A stretch of 5,052 nucleotides of DNA from Armatimonadota bacterium (GTDB taxonomy: Bacteria; Armatimonadota; Fimbriimonadia; Fimbriimonadales; Fimbriimonadaceae). The notes beneath the pieces are model-generated. The model searched no databases. It saw only the letters and a list, made by a program, of their open reading frames with translations, and was not told the origin of the DNA. This document shows positions 1-4,969 of this stretch, in pieces. Both the position numbers and the translations under genes were made by a program. Position 1 is the first letter of the stretch. The number at the start of each line of letters is the position of its first letter. The stretch lies in the NCBI GenBank assembly GCA_003516955.1, contig DPBN01000149.1, positions 1 to 5,052 on the forward strand, written 5' to 3'.

Positions 1-2
1 GG

Positions 3-506
3 CCCGCGGACGAAGCCCGCTGCAAGGCGCGCGGGGGCGGCATCTCGCTGCCCGTCGCCGACCTGCCCGACTGCCGGTCCCTCGACGAGATCGAAAGCCG
101 CCTGGAGGAGGTCAGCGCAGCCGGCCAGCGGGAGCCCCAGAGGGCCACCCAGTGGCAATGCCTCGCCCAAGCGACCGCGGAATGGATCCGCGAGGCGAGG
201 CGTCTGAGCGGACGCCAGGGTCTGGACTCCATCGACGTCCCCCTGTGGAGGGCGCTGATCGGCGGCCAGGAGCTGTTCGCGGTTCCGTTCGAGGTGGACC
301 TCCCCGCGATGCGCTCCTTCTCGCCCGCGCTGGTCGTCGGCTGCGCCAACGGCGCGCTCGGCCCCCTGCCCCGCCGGAGATCGTCGGCTGGATCGATGGC
401 CAAGCAGGACCTTTCTCCCCATATGCTGTACCCCGACCTGCACGCCCCGGTGCACCACCTCGCCGGGCCGCTCTTGAGTTACGCCAGGGAGTCGTTGGTA
501 ATCTGA
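3..506 (+). CDS. C-terminal part of a neutral/alkaline ceramidase-like protein (partial)
   Basis: The frame is open from the left edge to TGA at 504-506, giving 167 visible residues; the start lies outside the window. Visible residues about 13-35 form an LPVADLP segment and a charged helix. They are followed by a strand-rich stretch (about 78-103) and then LVVGCANGALGPLPRR (about 110-125). This order resembles the ceramidase-like (PF04734-type) pattern, in which a 'lrlGdlalvglPGE' strand precedes 'vvGlaNGyiGYlPtr' and the domain closes with a helix before the end. Here the usual GE and Tyr are replaced, so the catalytic status is uncertain. Family members hydrolyse N-acyl amide bonds or are uncharacterised enzymes of bacterial surface metabolism. 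The assignment rests on motif resemblance recalled from the family, not on a search. Codon third positions are strongly G/C, which supports this frame over the overlapping one that runs into the next gene. Confidence 0.6.
   Translation, partial: PADEARCKARGGGISLPVADLPDCRSLDEIESRLEEVSAAGQREPQRATQWQCLAQATAEWIREARRLSGRQGLDSIDVPLWRALIGGQELFAVPFEVDLPAMRSFSPALVVGCANGALGPLPRRRSSAGSMAKQDLSPHMLYPDLHAPVHHLAGPLLSYARESLVI
499..504 (+). promoter_or_regulatory. Putative -10 hexamer TAATCT of the serine hydrolase gene
   Basis: TAATCT fits TANNNT and ends 7 nt before ATG 512, so transcription would begin at or very near the start codon. TTGAGT at 474-479 matches 4 of 6 bases of TTGACA, but with a long 19-bp spacer. 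The hexamer overlaps the TGA stop of the preceding gene by one base. No Shine-Dalgarno lies at a useful distance; the nearest, AGGGAG at 486-491, is about 20 nt away. Confidence 0.4.
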
Positions 507-511
507 GCGGC

Positions 512-1432
512 ATGCTCGCCGCGCTCGCTCCGCTCGCGCTCCTGCCCGCCTCCAAGCCCGTGGACCTGGCGCCGCTCCAGAAGCGGCTGGACGCCGTCTG
601 CCGGGCCTTCCACGGCCGGATGGGCTACAGCCTGATCGTTCTGAAGACCGGCCAGAGGATCTCGTTCCGAGGCGACGAGCGGTTTCCCACGGCGTCCACG
701 ATCAAAACCGCCGTGATGGTCGAGGCCGTCAACCGGGTGGACGAGGGCACACTGAAGTGGTCGGACAAGCGGCCGGTGCCCCCGGAGAGCGGTCGTGAGG
801 CCAGCATGTGGAGCTATTTCTTCAAGGACGGCGTCGCGCCCGACCTGGACGGGTGGGTCAACCTGATGATCGGCGTGAGCGACAACACCGCGACCATCGT
901 GCTGCGCGAGTGGCTCGGCATCGAGGCGATCAACGCGCGCATGGAGCGCCTGGGCCTGACCAACACCATGGTGCTCGGCCCGGTACCGCCCGAAAAGCAG
1001 CGCCTGTTCCGTCTGCGCTCGGTGTTCGGCCTCGGGGTCACCACCCCGAACGAGATGGCGCGGCTGCTGGAGTTGATCTACCGCGGCAAGGCGGCCAGCC
1101 CGGGCGGCTGCGAGAAGATGATCCGCATCCTGGGCCGCCAGTACTGGGACGACCTGATCGGCGCGACGGTGCCTCCTGACGTGAAGACGGCGCTCAAGTC
1201 GGGCGCGATCTCGCGCAGCCGGTCCGACACGGGCATCGTGTTCTCGGACAACCCGTACGTGCTGTGCGTGTACACGGACAACCAGAAGGACCGCAGGTGG
1301 GCGCCGGACAACGAGGGCGAGGTGGCGATCCGCAAGATCGCGCAGATGGTTTGGGCGCACCTGCACCCGCACCGGCCCTACAGCCCTCCGCCTTCCTACA
1401 AGCCGTTCGAGCCGACCGGCGGCGGGGTCTAG
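512..1432 (+). CDS. Serine beta-lactamase-fold hydrolase (class A-like / beta-lactamase2 family)
   Basis: This 306-residue protein carries the three class A signatures in order and at normal spacing. They are S62-T-I-K65 (nucleophile and general base), S123-D-N125 and K229-S-G231. Between them, TTPNEMARLLELI (177-189) matches the helix after the omega loop. Such enzymes acylate an active-site serine with a beta-lactam or a peptidoglycan-like amide. The omega-loop Glu of true class A enzymes (ExxLN) is not obvious; E161 in PPEKQRL is the nearest candidate. Lactamase activity is therefore uncertain, and a cell-wall peptidase or esterase role is possible. The N-terminus (residues 2-13) is hydrophobic but lacks a positive n-region and a lipobox, so it is a weak export signal. 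ATG 512 was chosen because it starts 5 nt after the previous stop, follows a -10-like hexamer, and the homologous fold begins soon after; the open frame upstream to 152 shadows the preceding gene. The C-terminal tail is rich in Pro and His. The gene is convergent with the next one and shares four bases with it. Confidence 0.9.
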   Translation: MLAALAPLALLPASKPVDLAPLQKRLDAVCRAFHGRMGYSLIVLKTGQRISFRGDERFPTASTIKTAVMVEAVNRVDEGTLKWSDKRPVPPESGREASMWSYFFKDGVAPDLDGWVNLMIGVSDNTATIVLREWLGIEAINARMERLGLTNTMVLGPVPPEKQRLFRLRSVFGLGVTTPNEMARLLELIYRGKAASPGGCEKMIRILGRQYWDDLIGATVPPDVKTALKSGAISRSRSDTGIVFSDNPYVLCVYTDNQKDRRWAPDNEGEVAIRKIAQMVWAHLHPHRPYSPPPSYKPFEPTGGGV

Positions 1433-2214
1433 TCTGGCCTCTTGAGGCCGAACTCCGTGCGGATGCGCCGCTCAAGCTGGTCGGCCAGCGCCTTGCCGAA
1501 CCCCCGAGAGGCCTCGGGGAGGTCAGCGACCCGCTTGTTGTAGCCCCGTTTGAGGAAGTCCTCCGGCGGCATGCCGCACAGGACGCCGTACGCCAGGGCC
1601 TCGGGATGGAAGTGGTGCCACCGGGTGGGCGTGCCGATCCGCCAGCAGTGCTCGTCCAGCCTGTCGAGCCAGGTCCCCTCCTGTCCCGCAGAGCCGGGGT
1701 TTGGATCCGCGCCCTGCGTCTGTGGCGCCGGCGGGGGCGCGACCGGCGGTGACACGGTGGTCGGAGCTCCAGCCGCATCCTGGGCTTGGAGCGCCGCCCG
1801 CCGCATCTCCAGCAGCCGTCTCTCAGGCACACCGAAGAAACCGCCCGGCAACTGGAGTCGCATGACCATCGCCCACATTCGGAACCCGGCACTAAGGACC
1901 AGAATAAGCGGGAACAGGAAGCCAAGAATTGCCGCCAAGGCCACTGAGCTGGAGCCCAAACCCCACCAAGGCTTGGCGAGCTTCGCCATCGAGACGAACA
2001 CCCAAACCAGGGCACATCGGTAAGCGAGCATCAGAAGACCCGTGATGACGCGCAACCCTTCAGCGGCCTCGGGGCCGGAAAAGGAGGCGCCGCTCGGGTC
2101 CGGCAAGAAGAACAGGACAACGTTCGAGGCGAGAAGAATCCACCATAGGCTTCGGTGGAGCCGATTGAGGCGGATCAGCTCGTCGATCTGCGCGACCGTC
2201 AAGCTCTGAGCCAT
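1429..2214 (-). CDS. Membrane protein P1, PWWGLG/LPGGFFG family, with extra C-terminal domain
   Basis: I do not recognise this 261-residue protein as a named family. It begins with a helix containing LNRLHRSLWW (16-25). Three hydrophobic segments follow, at about 24-37, 56-76 and 90-109. Then come AGFRM (109-113), LPGGFFG (122-128) and a charged helix ERRLLEMRRAA. Residues 147-180 are a Pro/Ala/Gln linker, and 181-261 form a soluble domain with clustered aromatic and His residues (HCW at 189-191, RWHHFH at 198-203) and a basic C-terminal helix. The N-terminal 138 residues are paralogous to the protein at 3233-3709, with 35 of 56 identities counted by eye over the PWWGLG-to-LLxM block. Start ATG 2214 aligns exactly with the paralogue's start (LNRLHR at residue 16 in both) and follows a weak purine tract GAAGAAAG; a TTG 27 codons upstream was not used. 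It probably sits in the inner membrane. It is the last gene of the minus-strand block, and its stop overlaps that of the hydrolase. Confidence 0.8.
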   Translation of the reverse strand: MAQSLTVAQIDELIRLNRLHRSLWWILLASNVVLFFLPDPSGASFSGPEAAEGLRVITGLLMLAYRCALVWVFVSMAKLAKPWWGLGSSSVALAAILGFLFPLILVLSAGFRMWAMVMRLQLPGGFFGVPERRLLEMRRAALQAQDAAGAPTTVSPPVAPPPAPQTQGADPNPGSAGQEGTWLDRLDEHCWRIGTPTRWHHFHPEALAYGVLCGMPPEDFLKRGYNKRVADLPEASRGFGKALADQLERRIRTEFGLKRPD

Positions 2215-2322
2215 GGGACTTTCTTCGCAAGCGGATCTATGTATTCCTTCCCGATTTCCGACCAGGTGGCTCCGTCGGAGGGTCGAAATGCCCAAGGGGT
2301 TGTCCCGCCCCGGCGACGGGAT

Positions 2323-2764
2323 CTAATCCAGATCACGGCTGGTTCCGGCATCTGTCGAGTATGAACCTGCCAAGGACTCCAGCGTCGCTGCGTCAGTGCC
2401 GGCTGGACCGGCGGCAACGCCGAGCGCATGGACCTTCGCCGAGGTGACCACTGACAGAATGCAGGCTAGAACGAAGGGCGACGACCAGCCGACCCAGTAC
2501 AGCAAGAACGCGGGCAAGCAGCCGTTCCGGTGTCCATCGGGCAGCGACCGCAGGTGGCTCGCCAAAGTCACCGGGGCGGAGACTCGATCGAGGAGCATCT
2601 CCAGAGCCATCAGCACGTAGAAGAAGAACTCCGTCCCCGCGATGGCGACTTCGTCTCTGGCACCGGGCACGACGAGAAAACCCAAGGCCAAGGCGCGGAA
2701 GCCGACCCCCGTTGTCAGCGAGGACCTGCCTCCACAGCGTCCGGGAGCGCCGACTCAGCTCCAT
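2323..2764 (-). CDS. Small membrane protein with an apparent +1 frameshift
   Basis: No family recognised. The reading starts at ATG 2764, which has AGGAG 12 nt upstream, as MELSRRSRTLWRQVLADNG. It then loses coding character at a run of five G (minus strand, 2706-2710). Removing one G joins it to the frame that continues VGFRALALGFLVV and ends at TAG 2323, giving a composite of about 146 residues. Support is codon use: before the run, 17 of 19 codons in the first frame end in G or C, while the second frame is poorer; after it, the reverse holds. The composite has a hydrophobic stretch at about 21-35, another in EFFFYVLMALEML, and a third in PAFLLYWVGWSSPFVLACILSVV, so it is probably an inner-membrane protein. 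Read without a frameshift, the second frame could start at TTG 2691 (122 residues), but that cuts the first hydrophobic segment and has no evident ribosome site. It could be a sequencing error, a recent pseudogene or, less likely, recoding. It sits between the two paralogous membrane genes and does not share their signature. Confidence 0.6.
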
Positions 2765-3232
2765 CAGGGCTGCGGTCTCCTGGCGAGTGGGGCTCGAGGC
2801 CCAGGCTGGACTCTCACAGGCGGAAGGTCATGCATGGACCACCGTTCGCCGCACAGTCCCCCAGTCCTTTCGGCCGCGATGGACAGGGTCACGGGCGAGG
2901 AGCCGGTTATCCTCCACCCGCCCAAGGGGAAGGCCCAGGCATGGTGGCCACGGGCACACGGTCGAGCCAGGCCGCGCGGAGGAGGGCGGGCACGCGCATC
3001 GGCCGTCCGGCGGGCATCCTTGGGCCTCGCGACGTCCTCCGCCCTGTGCCATGGGGCGATCGACGCGGCACAATGCCATCCTCCGAGGCTCCTCCGTGCG
3101 GCCCGACCCTCCGGCAGACGGGCGAGCGCGAGGGCCTCCGGGCCGAGGGCCGGGAGTCGCGCCGCAAGGACCTTCCCCAAGAGCCGGCTGGCTTGGGCCT
3201 GCGCACACCGGCCTCACGGTCGCCGAACGGCC
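2765..3232 (-). other. 468-base stretch without a convincing gene; possible decayed minus-strand ORF
   Basis: All six frames are open over most of this stretch, so openness says nothing. The best candidate is the minus frame open from 3213 to TGA at 2764-2766, possibly starting at TTG 3180 (138 residues, rich in Arg, Ala and Pro). Its TGA overlaps the ATG of the next gene as TGATG, which could indicate coupling. Its third positions are G/C-rich at about 2881-2940, 3001-3060 and 3121-3180 but not at 2941-3000, where another minus frame scores better. No family motif or membrane segment is seen. I read it as either a degraded gene with frameshifts or a spacer, and would not name a product. Confidence 0.3.
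2777..2781 (-). promoter_or_regulatory. Ribosome binding site AGGAG before ATG 2764
   Basis: AGGAG on the minus strand, 12 nt before ATG 2764. The spacing is somewhat long. It favours ATG 2764 over the in-frame TTG at 2691 as the true start of the frameshifted membrane gene. Confidence 0.35.
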
Positions 3233-3709
3233 TCACTCCAGGCCACTGGGTGCGCCGGTTTCCTGGGAGTCTCCCGGCTCGGGGTCCATCTGGCTGAGCC
3301 CCATCGCGAGCAGGCGCTCCTCCCGAAGCCCGAAGAAGCCGCCCGGCAGCGACAGTCGGCAGGCGGGCGACCGCATCCGAAACCCCGCGGCCAAGGCCAA
3401 GGCGATCGGCAGAAGCGCGCCCAAGGCGACCGCCAGGGCGGCCGAACACGGGCCAAGGCCCCACCAAGGCCGGGCGACCCGAGCCAGCCGCACCGACGTC
3501 GCGACCAGCAGAACCCAGAGTCCGACCTTGACAACCAGATAAGCCAGAAGCAGAGCCCACGACCCCACGTGGCCAAGCGGCAGAATCAGCCACCCCCATC
3601 CCAGGGCCTCCGCCCCGTGGCAGGCCAAGGCGGCGACCCATAGCCGCCGGTGGAGACGGTTCAGGAGCTTGAGCTCCTCGGCTCCAAAAGCTGGCCGGTC
3701 CGAGCCCAT
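3233..3709 (-). CDS. Membrane protein P2, short member of the PWWGLG/LPGGFFG family
   Basis: This 158-residue protein is a paralogue of the one at 1429-2214 and equals its N-terminal part without the Pro-rich linker and C-terminal domain. It starts with a short polar region and LNRLHRRLW (16-24). Hydrophobic segments lie at about 24-45, 50-72 and 88-108. Conserved blocks are PWWGLG (81-86), AGFRM (108-112) and LPGGFFG (121-127), followed by a charged helix and an acidic tail. An inner-membrane location is inferred; the function is unknown. The shared residues cluster at the cytoplasm-facing N-terminal helix and around the last membrane segment, which suggests a binding or assembly surface rather than only membrane anchoring. 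ATG 3709 is well supported by GGGGGAGG 5 nt upstream. It follows the DsrE-like gene by 36 nt in the same direction, so the two are probably cotranscribed. Confidence 0.8.
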   Translation of the reverse strand: MGSDRPAFGAEELKLLNRLHRRLWVAALACHGAEALGWGWLILPLGHVGSWALLLAYLVVKVGLWVLLVATSVRLARVARPWWGLGPCSAALAVALGALLPIALALAAGFRMRSPACRLSLPGGFFGLREERLLAMGLSQMDPEPGDSQETGAPSGLE

Positions 3710-3714
3710 GCACG

Positions 3715-3722
3715 CCTCCCCC
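3715..3722 (-). promoter_or_regulatory. Strong Shine-Dalgarno GGGGGAGG of P2
   Basis: GGGGGAGG on the minus strand ends 5 nt before ATG 3709. It contrasts with the genes at 512, 4102 and 4146, which lack such a site, and so fits an internal operon gene translated from a leadered message. Confidence 0.65.
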
Positions 3723-3745
3723 TTCAGGCCAAAGCCGCCGCGGGT

Positions 3746-4102
3746 TCAGAACGTCAGAACCGAGTCCGATTCCGCCACCCAACAGGCCAGCTCGGGCATC
3801 GATCCCATCCGCACTCCCTCGATCCACGCCGCGCCCGCCAGCCCGCGCGTCTCGGCGCACAGCCCGCACACCGCGACCTCCGCGCCCCTGGCGATCAGCC
3901 CCTCCAGCCGCCAGCCCAGGTTGAGGTCCTCGTTGGGCGCCGACTGCCCGCGCAAACCGACTCCCACCGCGTCGCACATCAGGAACACCCGCACCCTCGC
4001 GGGGGCCTGGCCCTCCTGCAGGGCCGCCGCCAGCCGCAGTGCGTTGTACGGCCGGTCGGTGCCGTAGGGTGCCTCGGTCAGGATGATCGTGACCGTCCGC
4101 AT
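3746..4102 (-). CDS. DsrE/DsrF-like family protein
   Basis: A 118-residue protein of typical DsrE-family length. It opens with a beta strand (RTVTIILTEAPYGTDRPYNALRLA), continues with VRVFLMCDAVGVGL (about 37-50), and ends with a helix, the strand EVAVCGLCAETRGL and the closing strand. The 'vfLmgDAV...' and 'v..CgxCxxxRGl' blocks are the usual DsrE/YchN-like signature. The CGLC cysteines correspond to the region that carries the reactive Cys in sulfur-relay members, so thiol chemistry is plausible but unproven here. It is probably cytoplasmic and oligomeric, as the family forms trimers or hexamers. ATG 4102 is preceded by TACCCT 6 nt upstream and no Shine-Dalgarno; extension to 4270 would run over the divergent DinB-like gene. 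It is the first gene of the minus-strand block and is divergent from the gene at 4146. Confidence 0.87.
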   Translation of the reverse strand: MRTVTIILTEAPYGTDRPYNALRLAAALQEGQAPARVRVFLMCDAVGVGLRGQSAPNEDLNLGWRLEGLIARGAEVAVCGLCAETRGLAGAAWIEGVRMGSMPELACWVAESDSVLTF

Positions 4103-4108
4103 GGGCTC

Positions 4109-4114
4109 AGGGTA
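4109..4114 (-). promoter_or_regulatory. Putative -10 hexamer TACCCT of the DsrE-like gene
   Basis: TACCCT (TANNNT) on the minus strand, exactly 6 nt before ATG 4102, as expected for a leaderless transcript. No convincing -35 is seen. It lies in a 43-bp divergent intergenic region with the matching hexamer for the other direction. Confidence 0.35.
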
Positions 4115-4133
4115 CCTCCGGCGGCCAGCCCGG

Positions 4134-4139
4134 TAGACT
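4134..4139 (+). promoter_or_regulatory. Putative -10 hexamer TAGACT of the DinB-like gene
   Basis: TAGACT (TANNNT) ends 6 nt before ATG 4146, and there is no Shine-Dalgarno between them. Transcription would therefore start at or next to the A of ATG. No -35 match is evident at 17 bp. Confidence 0.4.
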
Positions 4140-4145
4140 GGCCCG

Positions 4146-4646
4146 ATGGACGTCCGCCCGGCCCTCCGATCGCAGTACGAGGCGCAGCTGGCCATGCTCA
4201 TGGAGTGCATCCGGCTCTGCCCGGCCGACGCCTGGCGCGCCGGCGAGCATCCCCGCGCGTTCTGGCGCATCGCCTACCACGCGCTGCACTTCACGCACCT
4301 GTATCTGATGCCGACCGCCGACGACTTCCGGCCTTGGTCCAAGGCGGTCTGGCACGGACCGATCCTCTGGCACGACGACGAGCGGGGCGACCCGCCCCGA
4401 GGGGGGGCCCTGGACCCGGCCGACCTGCTGGAGTACGCCGCCTGGGTGCGCTCGAACCTCCGGGAGTGGATCGAGGCGCTCGATCTGGACTCGGAGGAGT
4501 CCGGCTTCCCTTGGTACCCCGTCTCGAAGCTGGAGCACCAGCTCGTGAACCTGCGCCATCTGGGGACGCACATCGGGCAGCTGCAGGAGCGGCTGTACGC
4601 GCTCGGCCTCGATCCACGCTGGAGGGGCCGCGGGGAGACCTCGTAG
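4146..4646 (+). CDS. DinB/YfiT-like putative metal-dependent four-helix protein
   Basis: A 166-residue protein with the DinB-superfamily layout: an N-terminal helix, a second helix carrying RIAYHALHFTHLYL (41-54), and a last helix carrying NLRHLGTHIGQLQERL (135-150). His45 or His48 together with His138 and His142 form the expected three-His metal site of the fold; all are present. Known members include thiol-dependent transferases (bacillithiol or mycothiol related) and many uncharacterised proteins; the substrate cannot be read from the sequence. It is predicted cytoplasmic, with no signal or membrane segment. ATG 4146 was chosen for the TANNNT hexamer 6 nt upstream and because the first helix starts right after it. 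The gene contains a run of seven G near 4401-4407, but the frame is intact on both sides. It diverges from the DsrE-like gene and converges on the tRNA, whose CCA end is 4 nt past the stop. Confidence 0.88.
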   Translation: MDVRPALRSQYEAQLAMLMECIRLCPADAWRAGEHPRAFWRIAYHALHFTHLYLMPTADDFRPWSKAVWHGPILWHDDERGDPPRGGALDPADLLEYAAWVRSNLREWIEALDLDSEESGFPWYPVSKLEHQLVNLRHLGTHIGQLQERLYALGLDPRWRGRGETS

Positions 4647-4650
4647 GGGA

Positions 4651-4725
4651 TGGTGGGCGGTACTGGATTTGAACCAGTGACCCCTTCGGTGTGAACGAAG
4701 TGCTCTGCCGCTGAGCTAACCGCCC
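4651..4725 (-). tRNA. tRNA-Val (anticodon CAC)
   Basis: The minus strand folds as a full cloverleaf of 75 nt including an encoded CCA. The acceptor GGGCGGT pairs with ACCGCCC; the D stem is GCTC/GAGC; the anticodon stem CTTCG/CGAAG encloses loop TTCACAC; and the T arm contains GGTTCAAATCC. The anticodon CAC is at 4691-4693 and reads GUG valine codons. The discriminator is A at 4654 and CCA is at 4651-4653. The acceptor and the anticodon arm match canonical bacterial tRNA-Val. Confidence 0.97.
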
Positions 4726-4737
4726 GGTTCCGCGCGC

Positions 4738-4743
4738 ATTGTA
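4738..4743 (-). promoter_or_regulatory. Promoter -10 TACAAT of the tRNA-Val gene
   Basis: TACAAT on the minus strand, 12 nt before the mature 5' end at 4725, places the transcript start about 5 nt upstream of the tRNA. TTCCTT at 4761-4766 is a weak -35 candidate at 17-bp spacing. The GC-rich bases between the hexamer and the tRNA resemble a stringent-type discriminator, which is inference. Confidence 0.55.
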
Positions 4744-4766
4744 CCCGACCGATGCGCCGGAAGGAA

Positions 4767-4781
4767 CCCCCGTCGCGGGGG
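4767..4781. repeat. GC-rich inverted repeat CCCCCG-TCG-CGGGGG
   Basis: Perfect 6-bp arms with a 3-nt loop. It lies just upstream of the tRNA promoter and has no T-run on either strand, so it is not a standard terminator. It could be a protein site or a chance GC hairpin. Confidence 0.45.
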
Positions 4782-4787
4782 AACATC

Positions 4788-4800
4788 TGGGTCGGACCCA
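4788..4800. repeat. Palindrome TGGGTCGGACCCA
   Basis: A perfect 6-bp dyad around a single central G, midway between the tRNA and pilin promoters. The odd-length perfect dyad is typical of operator half-sites, but no regulator is known here. Confidence 0.4.
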
Positions 4801-4839
4801 AGCCCGACGGAGTCCAGCAAGCCGGCAATTCGACCGGGA

Positions 4840-4855
4840 GGGCCAAAAATGGCCC
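4840..4855. repeat. Inverted repeat GGGCCA-AAAA-TGGCCC
   Basis: Perfect 6-bp arms around four A. It lies about 20 bp upstream of the pilin -35 element. It could act as an operator or a small hairpin; without a following T-run on the plus strand it is not a clear terminator. Confidence 0.45.
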
Positions 4856-4860
4856 AGATA

Positions 4861-4877
4861 GACCAAATTTCCTGGTC
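4861..4877. promoter_or_regulatory. Possible operator dyad GACCA-N7-TGGTC over the pilin -35
   Basis: Perfect 5-bp arms with an AT-rich 7-bp spacer. The right arm overlaps the -35 hexamer at 4875-4880, so a bound protein would contact or block RNA polymerase. The half-site geometry fits a dimeric repressor or activator. No regulator gene lies in the window. Confidence 0.4.
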
Positions 4878-4903
4878 ACAAAGGGCCAACCATCGCTTAC
4901 AAT
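4875..4903 (+). promoter_or_regulatory. Sigma70-type promoter of the pseudopilin gene
   Basis: GTCACA (4875-4880) matches 4 of 6 bases of TTGACA. A 17-bp spacer separates it from TACAAT (4898-4903), which matches 5 of 6 bases of TATAAT. The predicted start near 4910 gives a leader of about 60 nt that contains the strong ribosome site. Confidence 0.6.
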
Positions 4904-4956
4904 GCAAGAACCATCCAGTGGGTGGAACTGGTCCGCGCGAGCGGGCCGACCGAATC

Positions 4957-4962
4957 GGAGGT
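4957..4962 (+). promoter_or_regulatory. Shine-Dalgarno GGAGGT of the pseudopilin gene
   Basis: GGAGGT lies 7 nt before ATG 4970, which is near-ideal spacing and the strongest ribosome site in the window. It fixes the start and suggests high expression. Confidence 0.8.
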
Positions 4963-4969
4963 ATCAAGC

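Noticed and set aside
152..511. Upstream extension of the hydrolase by 120 residues
   Set aside because: It overlaps the ceramidase-like gene in another frame, and the class A fold needs only the part from ATG 512.
2215..2295. TTG start for P1 at 2295
   Set aside because: The paralogue aligns from ATG 2214 residue by residue, and the extension is polar and unmatched.
2682..3404. 14-base repeat CCAAGGCCAAGGCG at 2682-2695 and 3391-3404
   Set aside because: Both copies encode ALAL in membrane segments on the minus strand; a low-complexity codon coincidence rather than a mobile or regulatory repeat.
2530..3643. Long plus-strand open frames (2530-3297, 2642-3643, 2712-3542)
   Set aside because: They run antisense through P2 and the frameshifted membrane gene, are low-complexity Arg/Pro/Gly-rich, and lack motifs; openness is a by-product of high GC.
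2907..3977. 356-residue minus-strand open frame
   Set aside because: It overlaps the well-supported DsrE-like and P2 genes in another frame and reads as Gly/Arg/Ala-rich noise.
4103..4270. N-terminal extension of the DsrE-like protein to 4270
   Set aside because: It would cross the divergent promoter region and the DinB-like coding sequence; the family's first strand starts at ATG 4102.
3650..4672. 340-residue plus-strand open frame across the DsrE-like and DinB-like genes
   Set aside because: It shadows the DinB-like gene in another frame, and its sequence has no domain features.
4767..4781. Hairpin as a rho-independent terminator
   Set aside because: It lies upstream of the tRNA in its direction of transcription and has no T-run on either strand.
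4274..4879. Minus-strand open frames across the tRNA
   Set aside because: They translate the tRNA-Val sequence into the familiar artefact peptide and antisense DinB; not genes.
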